Of a DNA stretch of 64,000 nucleotides, positions 42,649 through 54,851 are shown piece by piece. Source of the DNA: Symsagittifera roscoffensis (Eukaryota > Xenacoelomorpha > Acoela > Convolutidae). The stretch is from the NCBI RefSeq assembly GCF_963678635.1, contig NC_087068.1, positions 50,239,724 through 50,303,723 on the forward strand, in the 5' to 3' direction. Positions within the stretch are counted from its first letter, which is position 1. Every line of letters begins with the position of its first letter. Below the pieces are notes generated by a model. The model searched no databases. It was not told the origin of the DNA and saw only the letters and a program-made list of their open reading frames with translations. The position numbers and the translations under genes are program-made.

Positions 42649-45600
42649 ACTCGGTCCTAACTCAACTTGCTTCAATAATAGTGTTTGACATAAAATTCAA
42701 TATGCTTCCATTATTGATCTTCTAAATCAATGAGAGTTTTTGATTCTGATTTGAAGAACGCTACACAAATGAACAAGCTAATTCTTCAAGTAATTTACTT
42801 TGGACAATTAATTGTGATCTCTGTAACTACTACCTTCCTCCCCGGAGGGGGATTAAAAATTCATTACTAAAAGTGAATAATAACCATTAAATTAGTTATA
42901 GAGACTTCTGTAATGAGGTGTTCGCTCTGTAGTAGTTAGAGGGATGCATCAAGACCAGCGATTGAGAGATTCATTATTTCTTCAGTGGTTGTTGATTTTC
43001 GCCAGTGATTTCATTTTTCTGCTGCCTTTACTCTCTAACATTTTAATTGGTGTTGAACAGAACAAACCTTCTATAAAGATGGATGATTATGTTAGTTCTT
43101 TTTTAAGCTATCCGTCTAATCAATTCGTCAACCAGATAAAACCAAGAGTCAATTATGCCCTTTCCTGGGTATAATTAAACATATATTTTTTTCCAAATTA
43201 GTAGCCCAATTTGAAGCCCAATGAAAAAAAAACAGTTTTCACAAGTTTCATTCCAGTACATCATGCTGTTATGATGCAAGATCAGTTTCTAATTTGGCTA
43301 ATAATTTTTCAGATCTTACAAACTAATTTTCTTTCATTACAATTTTTAGTTATTTAGTTTTGAGTGTTTTATTAAGAAAAAAGCACAGGTGATTACATGG
43401 GTCATTTCAGGCTGAGTTTTGCTATATATTTCCTGTATTGTTATGAAATCATCTTCATCATTATTTCAAAAAAGTCTCAATTATCAAAAAATTCAATTTT
43501 TTTCCAAGTTTTGAAAAAATCAGTTGGAACTTTTAACGTATCGACCTGCTACGAGCTGCCTTAATTAGGCTGAAATTCAGCAAGAAGTAGGAAGTACTTG
43601 AATATTTTAATGGCAATGACGTATTTTATTTGCTGAGGTTCATCCACGCCACAAAAAAAACTTTTGTTGACCAAAATTGAATTCAATTTTGAACTTGCCC
43701 TTTAAATATTGGTAAAAATATGTTTGTGAAACGAATAGTTTTCAACTGTTGATACCTCTAGTTGTCCAGAAAAATAAGCCCATAAATATTGGAACACTTG
43801 TTTCGACGATACTCAATATACACTTAAGTTTTAATTTTAAGCAACGCCCCATTTAACCTGTTTTCTATTTATTGAACCTAAACCTACTTTTAGTTAAACC
43901 TACTATTAGTTAACAAACTTTGAATAAAAAAATCAAATACTCATTAGTTTTTGTTTCAATTATGATTTGCTAGTGTGAAATAACAACCGACAGACTCTCT
44001 TAACTGATAAGACAATTGGAATAACTTGAGTTGATAAATGAATTAACAATAATGTATTCTGTATCTTTCACCAGAAAACAAGAGAGCGCTTCTCTCACTC
44101 TACACCAAGTTGTTAAAGCGGTCGGCTGGTACCGACCTTGAAATATTCAATCTATCATCATACAACGTTCACCCACACTATCACTAACACTACGACCTTT
44201 AACATCATCTAGTAACACAATAACAATTTCATAAGGGGGCGGCCCTCCTGCCGTACCACAGCTAGAAAAGCATTCTCATGTAGATTACGAGGCCTAGGTG
44301 TGTACTTTTTGTAAATGTGAACTCGATGTTTTTGGACCTCATAAAATGAAATCACCAATTTTGCATACATTTGATCGTATTTTTGGCTGCGTATTCTGTG
44401 AACACGAGCTGAAACAGGGACTGCGGAATCCGTTATCAAAATTTTGACCATGTATTAGACAGAAACAAAACCGCGGAATCGGAAACGGACGGATAGGGTT
44501 TCTCGTGGTTTTGGCTTATAACTAGAACTCTAGGTATTTAATTGTTCTCTGGTTCTAACTAGTAATTTTTTAACCTTCAAGTCTTATTTTAATAATCACC
44601 TTTTTTGAAATTCAATTTTTCGCATGTCTCAACTGTTTTCGGATTAAATTATGCAATCGGTAAGTCGCGACCATCGCGACCCCAAACAGATATTTTAATG
44701 AGGCGAATCAGGTGCATTTTAACCCAAACAAATTGAAAATTTAAAACTTCTGTCTGCATAAAAACAATTGTTCGATGCGATTTAGCCATGTCTCATATGG
44801 AGCCTCAAAAATGTTACTTCCATAATAATTTTGCTTCCCCAAATAGTTTCAGTCAGATGTATTTCAAATGGGATGATATATTTCAAATGTATTTCAAATT
44901 TAAAGCATAGTGCAACTATTGCTTTAAATTTTGCGCGATGGTAAGTTGCGTTAAGTTGTTCCAAGCAGTCGATTAATTTCTATAACAAACGTAGTTATAC
45001 GGAGTTATTCAAACTACATAACAAACACAGTTGTACAATAGTCTTTGATTCTGAAGATTTTTTGGTTGGTTGTTGGTATAAGTTTCATACATGCAGGTTT
45101 GCAGTTTGAGCATATGCAAAACCTTATCAAAGTCACTACCTATTTGGCAGTAATCTTTGACGACGTGATATATTTTATCGAGGGCTAGCCAATCAGCACG
45201 AGACGTACTAGCATGCCCATGCAGTATTATGATGTTCATTTCATAGTTTCATAGTTTGCTTACTCTGCAACCATTCTAAAATGTTTTTATCGAGCGAAAC
45301 ATAAATTTAAATTCCCAGAAATTCCCAGTGATAAAAATGCATGTTTGTAGAACTTTTCTAGATGATTCGCGTTCTGATAACACTCTCTGCTTTAGTTTTG
45401 GCTTCATTTTTTTGAGGCTTCATTAATTCCTAATTAAAAAAATTGTGATTAATTATCCTCGGGGCGTTCATTTTCTCATTTAATTATTGTGCTCCTTGAG
45501 TTCGTTTTGAGAATACACATTATAATTAGAGAAGAGTTTTTTTGCCAATTTTTGCCACCAATTTGACACACCTGAACTCGACCGTTGTTATACGCGGGTG

Positions 45601-48600
45601 AATATTTTTCAGCTCTATAGAATAGAAGAATTAGCAGCCTATTTCTGATTGCTCAAATAGCTTTATATAAATTTCGTGCAACTATTGCGATGAAACAAGA
45701 CGCATTCCATTACACATCTGACTTAATTTTTCCAGCAAAAGCAGCAAGTCTAAGAAAAATCATTTTTATTTATTTCAGTTATTTAATTTATTCCCAGACC
45801 CAGCTGTTCAATTCAAAAAATTATCTACAAATTCATCAAAAATTGTCGCAGGCAAATTTTTTCCCGTTTGAAACCAAAGATTTAAAATACTTTTTAGTTT
45901 TGTATAAAGCAGTAAAACAATAAAACAATATATTAATTTATCCGCAAGATGGTATGAAAAGCACAAATTTGATTCTAGAGCTTTAAAATCAGTTTTTAGA
46001 ATTTTATTTCAATTTGTATTTTGAAAATTGAGGCTGTTTCAATTTTTGATTGGCTCTTGTCTTAGTTTAATTATCTAAAAAGGGAAAACTTTATTATTCT
46101 CTCAGTTGCTTACAAATGTTTTTATGCTTGCTCTTTCATTGGTTAAAAGTTTTAATATCACCTTAAAATACCAATCACTGCCCACTTCTTTGCTGGTAAA
46201 GTTTGTGAGTTGCAGTAAGTTCTTCAGAAATCAAATTATTGCCCAAAAACTACCGTTTTTGATATATGTGACAATAAGATGGTAGTTTTTTTTATCATCA
46301 CGTACTTATCGTATTTTTTGTTTTTTCATTTTTAAATTTTCATATTCAGATATTTAAAATGTTTATCTTTTCATTGGGGTTTGATTTTTTGTCTCAATAA
46401 CAATTCTAAAAACTTTGACATCATAATTTCACTTTTTCAATGAGGAAAAAAATGATATTAATTTTTGAGGAATTGGCTAAAGCTAGACCAATCAATTGAT
46501 CAGAAACTAAGTTAGTTGAATAGATTTCATGTCAGTTTGATTCAAAGGATCTGAAATGACTTTGAAATTAGACTGTCTGAAGTCTGTGGCTTTTCCAGTT
46601 CTTTTTGAGTTGAGATAAGCCCCTAAGCCCCAATCAATCATAACTGAACAAAAATTTTGAATCTCGCAACCAAATAAACTTTTTTTAAATTTCAGTATTG
46701 GTGGCCGAAAAAAAAACCGATTAGCATAAAAATTTGACTGAGTGAAAAGTTCAATTGAGCGTTTGAATGTAAATTAGCATAATTTTGTTGAATATTATTC
46801 GCGTATTTCTCAGTATTGCTTTGCAATGTATATGTGTACACCTGAGAAAAACAAATCTAACTACCATAAGCTGCCAAGTTGCAAAATTTTGAAACTTGGG
46901 CTTTTTGGACTTGCGAAAATCACTTTTTAATGCGTATTATACCCCTCTTGCCTAACTAGTATCACGGGCAAACTGTTCAAAAATTATTGATTGGTATTCT
47001 CAGTAGTAATTTGATATTTTGGCTGCCAGACAAGATACATTTTTTGAAAAAAAGTTAGAAGATAATACTCTGGTTAAATTCTATATTTTTTTAATACTTA
47101 AAATTAATAGTTTAGTAAAAATTGCCCAGCAGTTCATCTCAAAATTTTACCGTACTTTTAGAATAAAAAAATTATAATTGACTCACTTTTGGGATAATTT
47201 TTGGGCAAGATTTTCTTTAACTTATTTGCACCATATTATTTCTCTATATATAAACTTATATAACCACTATTTTGTTCGTTCTATCCGGTTAATTAGGGGG
47301 GTCAGCACTGCAGTCGATCCAATTAGCTATGCTTTAAAGTATATGCTTCTGGGTTGACCAAATTTTCTATCTTAGAACTTTCTTTTCTTGTATGTTTTAC
47401 ATTCTTAAACAAATTTTGACATCAAGAATCTTGCCAGAAAAATTGACTGTTTCTATCATGAGACAAAAGCAATGTATGATAAAAGCAATTGCTGGCAAAA
47501 ATTCAATATATTTTTACTTAAAAAAACTATAACCTAAACTATAGTTCTCTATAGTTTTCCGATATTGCAAGCTCTCTGACAAAACGGGAAATGGCATAGA
47601 CAAACATAAACCACCGGTTTTGACATATATCCAAATTAAAAACACCTTGCACAAAAATTTGATTAATAATTTCTGTCAAATATTTCAAAGTCCCAAATAA
47701 AACAGGGCCAAAACTATGCAACATGATTAATCACAATTTTTTTGCTGTTCTTTAAATAACTTTCAGCCTACAAACATATAAACATATTCTAAAAAAGACT
47801 TACTGAAAAAAATAGTAGTCTGTTCTTAGAAAACTCAGTTATATTTAAATTCAATCTAAAATTCAATACGAATAAATTGAAGAAAAAAAAATTGAATATG
47901 TTCCAGACCCTGTTACAGAAATTGAATATGTTAAATCCAATCCAACTTTTTTTGGCGATTTCCAGTTTTTGTCTTTTTTGTGGGAATTAGTTTTTTATTC
48001 ATGAGTAAGACGCCTAGAGTTCTCCAAGTGACAATTGTTAAATATTTTAGTATTCATAAACAAGCCCCGGACTATGTTCGAAACCTTTTTTTTTAATTGT
48101 TGTTTCAGTATTTATAAAAATCTAACTGAGTCTATTGAAATCATAAAAAAATTGAAACAAATTTTGTTTCTTATAAGCCCGCTCCAACGAAGCAGTTTTT
48201 GATCGACAATTTTTTAAATAATTTATAATAGGTCAATTGGTTTTAATTTTTTTTTTATTCAAGCAAATTGAACTTCCTAGCTCTCTTCAAACACCATAAA
48301 GTTCTTTGATAAAAAAAACAATGCCAAAAAAGTACTTTGCGAATTTTTGGAAAATTTTGACCAGAAAGTTGTGTTTGTTTGGAGCGTAATCTCTTTGAAA
48401 AGTTTTATATATTGGCGCCTGGGTTGCTTTTTGAAAAAAATCAATTTGATCACTCGATCATGAATGTCGTAAAAAAGTACCAAAAAGGGGACTCTTTGAG
48501 TAGTCAAGGGGTCGATAGGAAGCATACCGTTTGTCTGACATGTGTAAGTATAAAGTTAGGAGGGTTTTTACCATCCTAGGGATCAATATTGTTTGCGGGG

Positions 48601-50364
48601 ACAAAAAAAATCCAAATTGTTGAATTATTTTATTGTTTGTTATCAAAAAAATCATATCGATTTGTACATCCCGTTGGGGGTTGAGGATGTCGAGTCCTGA
48701 GGTAGGGACGGGGAGGACCCCATTACTTCCTCGAATTCTTTCGGCTTTTAATTACCTCAGCGAAATTAAGCATTATATTGCAATTGGTTAGGTTTGTTTT
48801 CTTGAAGCCCTAAAAATAGTCAAATTGCCTTACCTTAGGGAATGCTATGTCTTAGACATTGAATCAGAGTTGGTTAACGTATGGCATTTAATTTCCACTG
48901 ATCAAAACATCCCCAGAACAACGACAAGGCTCTTCCCTATTTAATTTATAATATCTTTTTTCCTTGTTACTGTCCTTTCATTGCTTGAAGAAACTAATTA
49001 TAGTTTTTTAGAAAAAAATATGAAATATTTAAGATTGGAGTAATTGCATTTGAAAATTGCCGTTTTGGCCAACTTGGGATTTGTTTGCTCGCATTCTCTC
49101 TGTTTGTTTTAAAATATTTTTGGCTACTGAGACGCGCGCCTAACTGTCTTTCATCTATAACGCTTGAATTAGATTTCATAAAGTCTGATGATTTTCGCAA
49201 TTAAAGCACGATTTCTGTTTTACAATCAGAATTACAATCACGGTTACAATCAGAAATTGGTACAAATTGTTTAGATATAGACTTTATTCAAAAATTAATT
49301 TCTTAATTGCATCATTTTATCAGTACAATCATATCATTTTATCAGTACAATTCAGCACTTTTGGTAAAAGTTTACAATTTTATCAAATTAAAAGCATCAT
49401 GTAATTAATGGTAGTATAATTACTAAACAAATTGCATTTTTCTTCATAAATTAGCAGAATTTAAAATTAAATCATTCACAAATTTTTTAAAAAATCAGTC
49501 CGTAGGGCTCATTCGCAATTTCATCAACCAGATTTGGCGGTTAATTGGATCTGACTCAAAAATCTAATACAGCGCTAAATATGAATCACAAAATTCGTAT
49601 GAGCGCCCACCGAAAGCTCGAAAAATCAATGTATAATTTCACAAAAATATAACGGATTTTGGGTTTCTCGAAATTTCACTATCTATTTTTTTTTATTTTC
49701 AAAAACGAAAATAATAAAATTTTTTATAAGTTTGAAGCATAATTGCATAGAGGTTTTCTGCGTTTCTAGATAGTTTTAATTTCGTCAAAAGAGTTAATCG
49801 CCATTTTTATTAAAAATTTATTTATCACTGGTTTATAGCAACCACTGATTTGCAAGTAATAATAGGGACAATTTCATATGATAATGATTCAGTTCCATTA
49901 AAACAAATATTTGAAAATAAAATTTAAAATTTTTTTGAAATAACTTGTCAAAAAATTAGTTCTGCCAAAATTCGTAAGTTTGGCTCAAATTTTTGCATAC
50001 GCGTTTGAAATTAAAAACGAAGTAAGACCATTGATCGTGTTGAGTTACAGCTGCAATGAAGTTTACGAGCTGTAACTTAGCTGAAAACAATGGGGCAGGC
50101 ACTCGTTGAGCCAAAAATGGGGCAGGCACTCGTTCTACAATCGGAGTTGTTTATCCCAACTTCTCGGAGCAAACTCACAGAAAAATTTTTGCAACGCAGT
50201 ATGAAGATTTGAACCGACACATGCTAAAAAAACAGTAAATTTTTTTAAAAAGAAATGTGAAAAAATAATATAACCGAGATTATAAAAAATTGGAGTTGAT
50301 AACGTAGTTGGCAAGTAAAAAAAACAAAAGAAGGAGAGCCGGTTACTTTGCGAAAAAGTACAAA

Positions 50365-51455
50365 TGTTCCGACCATAGTCTTTAAAAAACTACAGGAGAA
50401 CGTTTTTGTTTTTCAAATTAGTGTAGTTTGTTCTGCGTGGTGTCATAAAAGAATCTGAGGTAGAACTCTAAATAAGGCATATTCGACAGTCAAACTATCA
50501 TAGACAAACAAGACAGCAGAATTTGAAGAAAAATGCTGTAAAAAATCAAAAAAAAATTTAAAAAATTTCAAAATTTTTTTGCAAAAGCTTAATAAAAGTA
50601 ATCACAAATAAGCTTTTGTAAATGGCCTAAAAACTATATAAAAGCGTGCTCGCTCCATTTACTTGCTCGAATTGTGACGAAAAATAAAAATTTTGGTGTA
50701 TCACTCAACTCTCTCCGATGATTTTTGTGGTGGCTGATTTTGCGTAGCAAACAAAAAAATAAAAGAAGGGAAAAAACTGAAACACACCCGAACACAAAAT
50801 TCCTCCTAATTTTCAATGTTCCGACCATAGTATTTAAAAAACTACTAAAATTTTTTTTTCTACTTAGTGTAATTTGCTCTGCGTGTTGTGATAACATAAT
50901 CTGAAATAAAAGTATAATTAAAGCGACTTTGACAGTCATAGTAGTATAGACAAACAGGATACCAGATTTTGAAGAAAAAGGACAAAAAAATCAAAAACAA
51001 AAATTTTTTAAAGAGTTCCAAAAATGGCATTAGAAATCTCCAAAAACTTATTATTTTGATATATTGAAATTAGGTACAAGTAATATTGTAAGTAAGCAGA
51101 AGTAAGGCGTGCTCGTTCGGTATACTCGCTCGAATTTAGACGAAAAATCAAAAATTTCGAACAGGCTCTTCTCGACGTTGGGAAAACTTTTTTCGAATTT
51201 TTTAATGCCGTCTTTTAAATGATAAATAACTCAATTCCCAACGTTGGTTATTTGTGGTAGTTAGTTATTTGTTGGTTATTTGTGGTATTCATTGGTTATA
51301 TGTAGGTTATTTGTGGCAGTTAGTTATTTGTTGGTTATTTGTGGTATTCGTTGGTTATTTGTTGGTTATTTGTGGTATTCGTTGGTTTTTTGTTAGTTAT
51401 TTGCGGTAAAAAAAATAAAACACACCCGAATGCAAAGTTCTTCCCCATTTTTCAA
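50365..51455. repeat. Diverged tandem duplication, about 450 bp unit
   Basis: TGTTCCGACCATAG begins both units (50,365 and 50,817). Each then runs through matching blocks: TTTAAAAAACTAC, TCTGCGTG, ATAGACAAACA, GCGTGCTCG, CTCGAATT, GACGAAAAAT, and finally CACACCCGAA near the unit end. The second unit is about 190 bases longer, largely because of the minisatellite inside it. Divergence is substantial, so this is an old duplication. Confidence 0.65.
51243..51406. repeat. Minisatellite of GGTTATTTGT-type units
   Basis: Roughly 160 bases of GTTGGTTATTTGTGGTATTC and GTTAGTTATTTGTTGG variants in tandem. It sits inside the second unit of the surrounding duplication and explains the short Trp/Val-rich ORF there. 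Confidence 0.8.
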
Positions 51456-52548
51456 GTGATCGGAACAATAAAACAAAAATTCGAATGCAACGAGTGTTTA
51501 AAACGTTTACGTGTTCAATCACGTCTGTTGATGCACATGTCTACTGGAAGTCTAAAAGCAGGGGTTTAAAAATTTTGTTGATTTTAAATAAATACTATGA
51601 ATTAAAACCGCAAAAATCAAGTTTTTAATTTATTTTCATGGCTGTATGAAAAAACATTGTAGTGTCTGTATGAAAAATCGTTGATCATTTTTCATATCCT
51701 TTACAACAATTCTGGCCTAAAAATTAAAAATAAGAATCATTTTTTGCCTGTTTAAACGTGACTGTGATGTAGTTTTCGTAGACATTACCGATAACTTTAT
51801 TGGCATGCATGGCTTACGATTTTAAGAGAGATTCCAGAAAGCTGAAACAACCTTCATAACAACAGCCTTCATTACTTCATTTGACTTAGGCTGTTTACTT
51901 CGCTGATTACTGAACAACCTTTATAACGACAATTTTCCGCATTCAATTTTGGCTGATAACTTCTTAGCACCGTTTTTGGTGTGCGGAAGGAGAAATCTTA
52001 TAATTAGCTTTCAAAAATTCTACATTTGCTTTTTTGTATGATTTTTTTTTATAAAACTTAATCAAGTTTGTTATCAAATTTAATGTTTATGTTTTACAAG
52101 AGAATGTCAGTTTTACGAAAGCATTTTTAAATTGAGGAACAAGCATGGGCGCATACAATAAAATGTTTTGTTGTTGATTTTTTGATTATTTGTTTTACAG
52201 TTACTTTTATCCCCCCCACAAATAGATAAAAAGACTTTTATCCACCACAGATTTTTCTAATTTTCGTTGTTCAATCATTGTTCGACGCTTTGATTGAAAA
52301 TAATCAAATCCTTCATCATATAAACAAAAAATCGTGTACTTTTTTGCTGTCCAATTTTTTGTATAAAATTGAATTGAATTTGATTTTCGCAAGTGATTTT
52401 TTTGCTGAAAACTGCAAAAAATTGTTGGTTCTCAATTTTTCTTTCTACTATTGTGTGATGACTTTTATTAACTTAGTTATTTAGTTAGGAAAAGGGTCAA
52501 TTTTCCCCTCAGCTCACTTAGACAAATTTCGTAAGCGCTATAGTAGTA

Positions 52549-52761
52549 TTGTATCGTGTCCCGGATCCTAAGGGGGGGGTCCTTCCTAAGGGGGGGGGGG
52601 GTCCTCACGTAAAGCAAAATCCTAGGAAAGGGGTCCTTAATTTTTTGGAGGACCCTCATCCTAGGATTTTGTAAACGAAAGAGATTTTCCACCCAAAAAG
52701 CAGAAGAACCCCTACTTAGGATCTTGCTAAGTTTAGCTTAACAACAAGGGACACGATACAA
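52549..52761. mobile_element. 213-bp element with 14-bp inverted ends (MITE-like)
   Basis: TTGTATCGTGTCCC at 52,549-52,562 is the exact reverse complement of GGGACACGATACAA at 52,748-52,761. Inside are further inverted pieces (GGATCCTAAG, CCTAGGAT, TTAGGATC) and two long G runs (near 52,572-52,580 and 52,590-52,602). There is no ORF. Size and ends fit a non-autonomous DNA element; no clear target-site duplication flanks it. Confidence 0.5.
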
Positions 52762-53062
52762 AAATCTTTCTAATTCCAAATTTTGGGGTCCTAATTATTG
52801 GTCCTGATTAATTATATGAATCATATTAATTGTTATGCTTGTTTAGGGTAAATGAACTTTCGACCTAGTTGAAATTTGTTAGTGAACGGGGAATTGACTT
52901 TTATGGTATATAATAAAAATTCGCCGGCCATTTTGGCAGCGTAGCTTAACTGTTGGCAGCAGTAAACTAATTCCTTAACTTGACCTAAATTTTATGGTGA
53001 AAAGGCAGTAAATTGAAATTACTCTCAAAAGGCGGCGGCCGTTTCTGGGCAAAATATACCAA
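52762..53062. other. Left flank and presumed promoter region of the Polinton cluster
   Basis: About 300 bases without an ORF. A TATA-like string TATATAATAAA lies at 52,907-52,917 and a GC-rich patch GGCGGCGGCCG at about 53,031-53,041. No inverted copy of sequence near the right end of the window was found here, so the left terminus of the element is not defined. Confidence 0.5.
52907..52917 (+). promoter_or_regulatory. Candidate TATA box for the forward gene cluster
   Basis: TATATAATAAA about 145 bases upstream of the first ATG of the cluster (53,063). Plausible by sequence and position only. Confidence 0.35.
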
Positions 53063-53632
53063 ATGATAAAATTGTCAAATTTTGAAATAAGAAAAATGAA
53101 ATTAGAGGGAACTTGGTGTACTGAAGATATTGATAATGAACATTTACAATTAAGAGTGTTTTCAACCGCAGAAAAAAACTCATTTTTCAAATTATGTAAT
53201 GAACGCTACGTCGTCTTCCTCGAAAGGGCAAAGGAAATTTCAAAGAAAGAATACGAGTTGATTTTCAAAGAACAATTTTATTTGAGTGAGCTTCAACAAA
53301 TCTCTTGGTGCATTTCTACAAAACAAAAGTATGGCACTGTGAGCGATTTGAATATTGCTGATTATGAAAACGTTTTCGACTATTCGTTTGACTTTAACTC
53401 ATTATGGGTTGATAAAGACTTGGAGAGAAAAATCCGTCTATGTTTCAACAAGCTATCAAAATACAAAAAACTTCCGGTGGTTTATTTAATTATTTACCAC
53501 CGTTATCTTAATGAGTCTAAATGGTATTTGCAAGGTCACTTTTATTTCCACTGGCTTGAAATTCAGCAGGTTGGAGAGGTGTTGGAAAAAATAAATAATG
53601 AAATTGCAAAAAAGCAGAGTAACTCCTATTGA
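53063..53632 (+). CDS. Hypothetical Polinton early protein, 189 aa
   Basis: First ORF of the forward cluster; an in-frame ATG at residue 12 is an alternative start. Charged, Lys/Glu- and aromatic-rich, without signal peptide or TM segment. Features such as ISWCISTKQKYG and FYFHWLEIQQ give no family that I recognise. It overlaps the next ORF by 35 bases, which places it in the same dense transcription unit. Function unknown. Confidence 0.7.
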   Translation: MIKLSNFEIRKMKLEGTWCTEDIDNEHLQLRVFSTAEKNSFFKLCNERYVVFLERAKEISKKEYELIFKEQFYLSELQQISWCISTKQKYGTVSDLNIADYENVFDYSFDFNSLWVDKDLERKIRLCFNKLSKYKKLPVVYLIIYHRYLNESKWYLQGHFYFHWLEIQQVGEVLEKINNEIAKKQSNSY

Positions 53633-54032
53633 TTTGAAAATAATTCACGAAATTTATACGTCTTTGAAACAAACTTATCCTGATAATTCTAACCGACGCA
53701 ACTATTTTCTAGCTGCATGTTCTCTGTTTTTTGTTAGTTCTGATAACCTTAACTACGACATTTTAATTAAGTTGAGACCTTATGGTGGCTTGATTGGTAT
53801 TGATAACTCTTCCTTGGACAAATATTTGAAAAATTCCAAAATTTTACGATTGCACGCTATTTTGCACGATGCGGCCGGATTTATACACGAATTTTATCAA
53901 CAGGGTCCCACGTACTGTTACATGTTGCCCTGGAACTGTAACAACAGCTTATTGGGACATTTGAGTGGAATAGCGTTCTGCCTTTTCATTAAGTTGAAAA
54001 AACCAGAAGTTTATCATTTACTAGAATGCTAG
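53598..54032 (+). CDS. Hypothetical Polinton protein, 144 aa
   Basis: ORF overlapping both neighbours (35 bases upstream, 7 downstream). The C-terminal half has a His/Asp/Gly-containing segment (LHAILHDAAGFIHEF, then GPTYCYMLPW and LLGHLSGIAFCLF) that looks like a folded, partly hydrophobic domain. The HD pair and nearby G/Y residues faintly recall phospholipase-type active sites reported in some small-virus capsid proteins, but order and spacing do not match well. No assignment is made. Confidence 0.68.
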   Translation: MKLQKSRVTPIDLKIIHEIYTSLKQTYPDNSNRRNYFLAACSLFFVSSDNLNYDILIKLRPYGGLIGIDNSSLDKYLKNSKILRLHAILHDAAGFIHEFYQQGPTYCYMLPWNCNNSLLGHLSGIAFCLFIKLKKPEVYHLLEC

Positions 54033-54595
54033 GCGAGAGATCAGTTGTGCTTGACGTGGAAGGCTTTCGTTACAAGAAAAACGCCTTTGTGGTTAAAGAA
54101 TTAGCAATAACAACTTCAGACTACAGCGATCGACTCATTTTCCTACCTCCAGTGAATTTCAATATACTACCAAAGCTTGAACAAAAAGCTTACAACTGGT
54201 TAACTAATTATTTACACGGTCTCCATTGGGAAAACGGTGATTATCTTTATATAAACTTGAATCAAATACTTCAGAGTTTTGTGCTGAGAAATCCTGGTGC
54301 CGTTTTTTACGCTAAAGGAAAAGAAAAGACAGAATTTTTGGCCAAGTACTTGGACCGAAAGATTGAAAACCTAGATGATTTGGGCTGTCCTCGGGTTGAA
54401 AACTTATATTTTAAAAATTATCCAAGTTGCAATAAACATATTCCACATTACAACTCCAGGAATCATTGTGCCTTGAAGAAAACCAAGGTTTTTTATGATT
54501 GGTTGAAAAATGAACAACAGCGAGAGATCAGCGAAAGTGGAGACATACCTATCACAAAATTCAATGCTTTGTGCGTGGATGACTCCAGAGGGTGA
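54026..54595 (+). CDS. DEDDh-exonuclease-like protein, 189 aa
   Basis: The N-terminus SVVLDVEGF has the D-x-E of exonuclease motif I (D10, E12). D117/D118 in LDDLGCP could be motif II. NHCALKK (147-152) resembles motif III HxAxxD, but the final Asp is Lys. C121, C135, H138, H141, H147 and C148 could bind zinc. Proteins of this type occur widely in invertebrate virus-like elements; that is my recollection of the family, not a search. A degenerate or inactive nuclease fold is the best guess. It starts in a 7-base overlap with the upstream ORF. Confidence 0.68.
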   Translation: MLGERSVVLDVEGFRYKKNAFVVKELAITTSDYSDRLIFLPPVNFNILPKLEQKAYNWLTNYLHGLHWENGDYLYINLNQILQSFVLRNPGAVFYAKGKEKTEFLAKYLDRKIENLDDLGCPRVENLYFKNYPSCNKHIPHYNSRNHCALKKTKVFYDWLKNEQQREISESGDIPITKFNALCVDDSRG

Positions 54596-54851
54596 TATTA
54601 AAATTTCATTAACGAGAATAGAGCGTATTGATTGCAGTGGCCAAATTGTTCAGAGGAAGGAGCAAATAATAATTTCCGAAGAAGAGTTGTCTACGTTGAA
54701 GAGGTTTTTTCCAGTTATTGATCAATTTGTATACTTCCAGAGATTCAAGTTTATCAGAAATGTTAGCCAGCAAGCGAGGAGTATGTCTTCCCGAACTAGT
54801 CTTAGTACCCAAACGTCAGCCAGGAGTTCAGATGGATCTAAACAGCAGTGA
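54510..54851 (+). CDS. Possible PC4-like small protein, 113 aa
   Basis: ORF overlapping the previous gene by 86 bases. Residues 19 and 24 (ATG at 54,564 and 54,579) are alternative starts that reduce the overlap. Residues 28-73 read as beta-beta-beta-alpha (GDIKISLTRIE, GQIVQRKEQIIIS, EEELSTLKRFFPVI), the layout of the PC4 ssDNA-binding fold, and resemble the better match at 62,088-62,447 on the other strand. The C-terminus is Ser/Arg-rich. PC4-type proteins bind single-stranded DNA in replication or transcription. The assignment is tentative. Confidence 0.6.
   Translation: MNNSERSAKVETYLSQNSMLCAWMTPEGDIKISLTRIERIDCSGQIVQRKEQIIISEEELSTLKRFFPVIDQFVYFQRFKFIRNVSQQARSMSSRTSLSTQTSARSSDGSKQQ

Larger units (their letters stand above)
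42649..52548. other. Intergenic DNA with no recognisable gene
   Basis: AT-rich sequence with long A and T runs and no ORF with convincing protein character. Small features seen: a GGTCGG/CCGACC hairpin (44,120-44,137), a 22-bp tandem doublet (49,311-49,351), a 10-bp inverted repeat (50,043-50,077), a 27-bp doublet AATGGGGCAGGCACTCGTT (50,089 and 50,116), and the duplication at 50,365-51,455. Splice-acceptor-like TTTTCAG tracts occur, but no exon could be assembled. Confidence 0.6.

Noticed and set aside
42944-43174. 76-codon ORF with a hydrophobic N-terminus
   Set aside because: Short, single copy, no conserved features or neighbouring exons; expected by chance in this much AT-rich DNA.
44120-44137. 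GGTCGG/CCGACC hairpin as a terminator or RNA gene
   Set aside because: A neat stem, but isolated in intergenic DNA with no adjacent gene, T tract or tRNA-like structure.
51339-51569. 76-codon Trp/Val-rich ORF
   Set aside because: Its first half is translated minisatellite. Only the last part has a finger-like pattern, which is reported as a relic.
54718-54759. Upstream extension of the 84-residue Polinton ORF
   Set aside because: The extended start is TTG; the first ATG is at 54,760.
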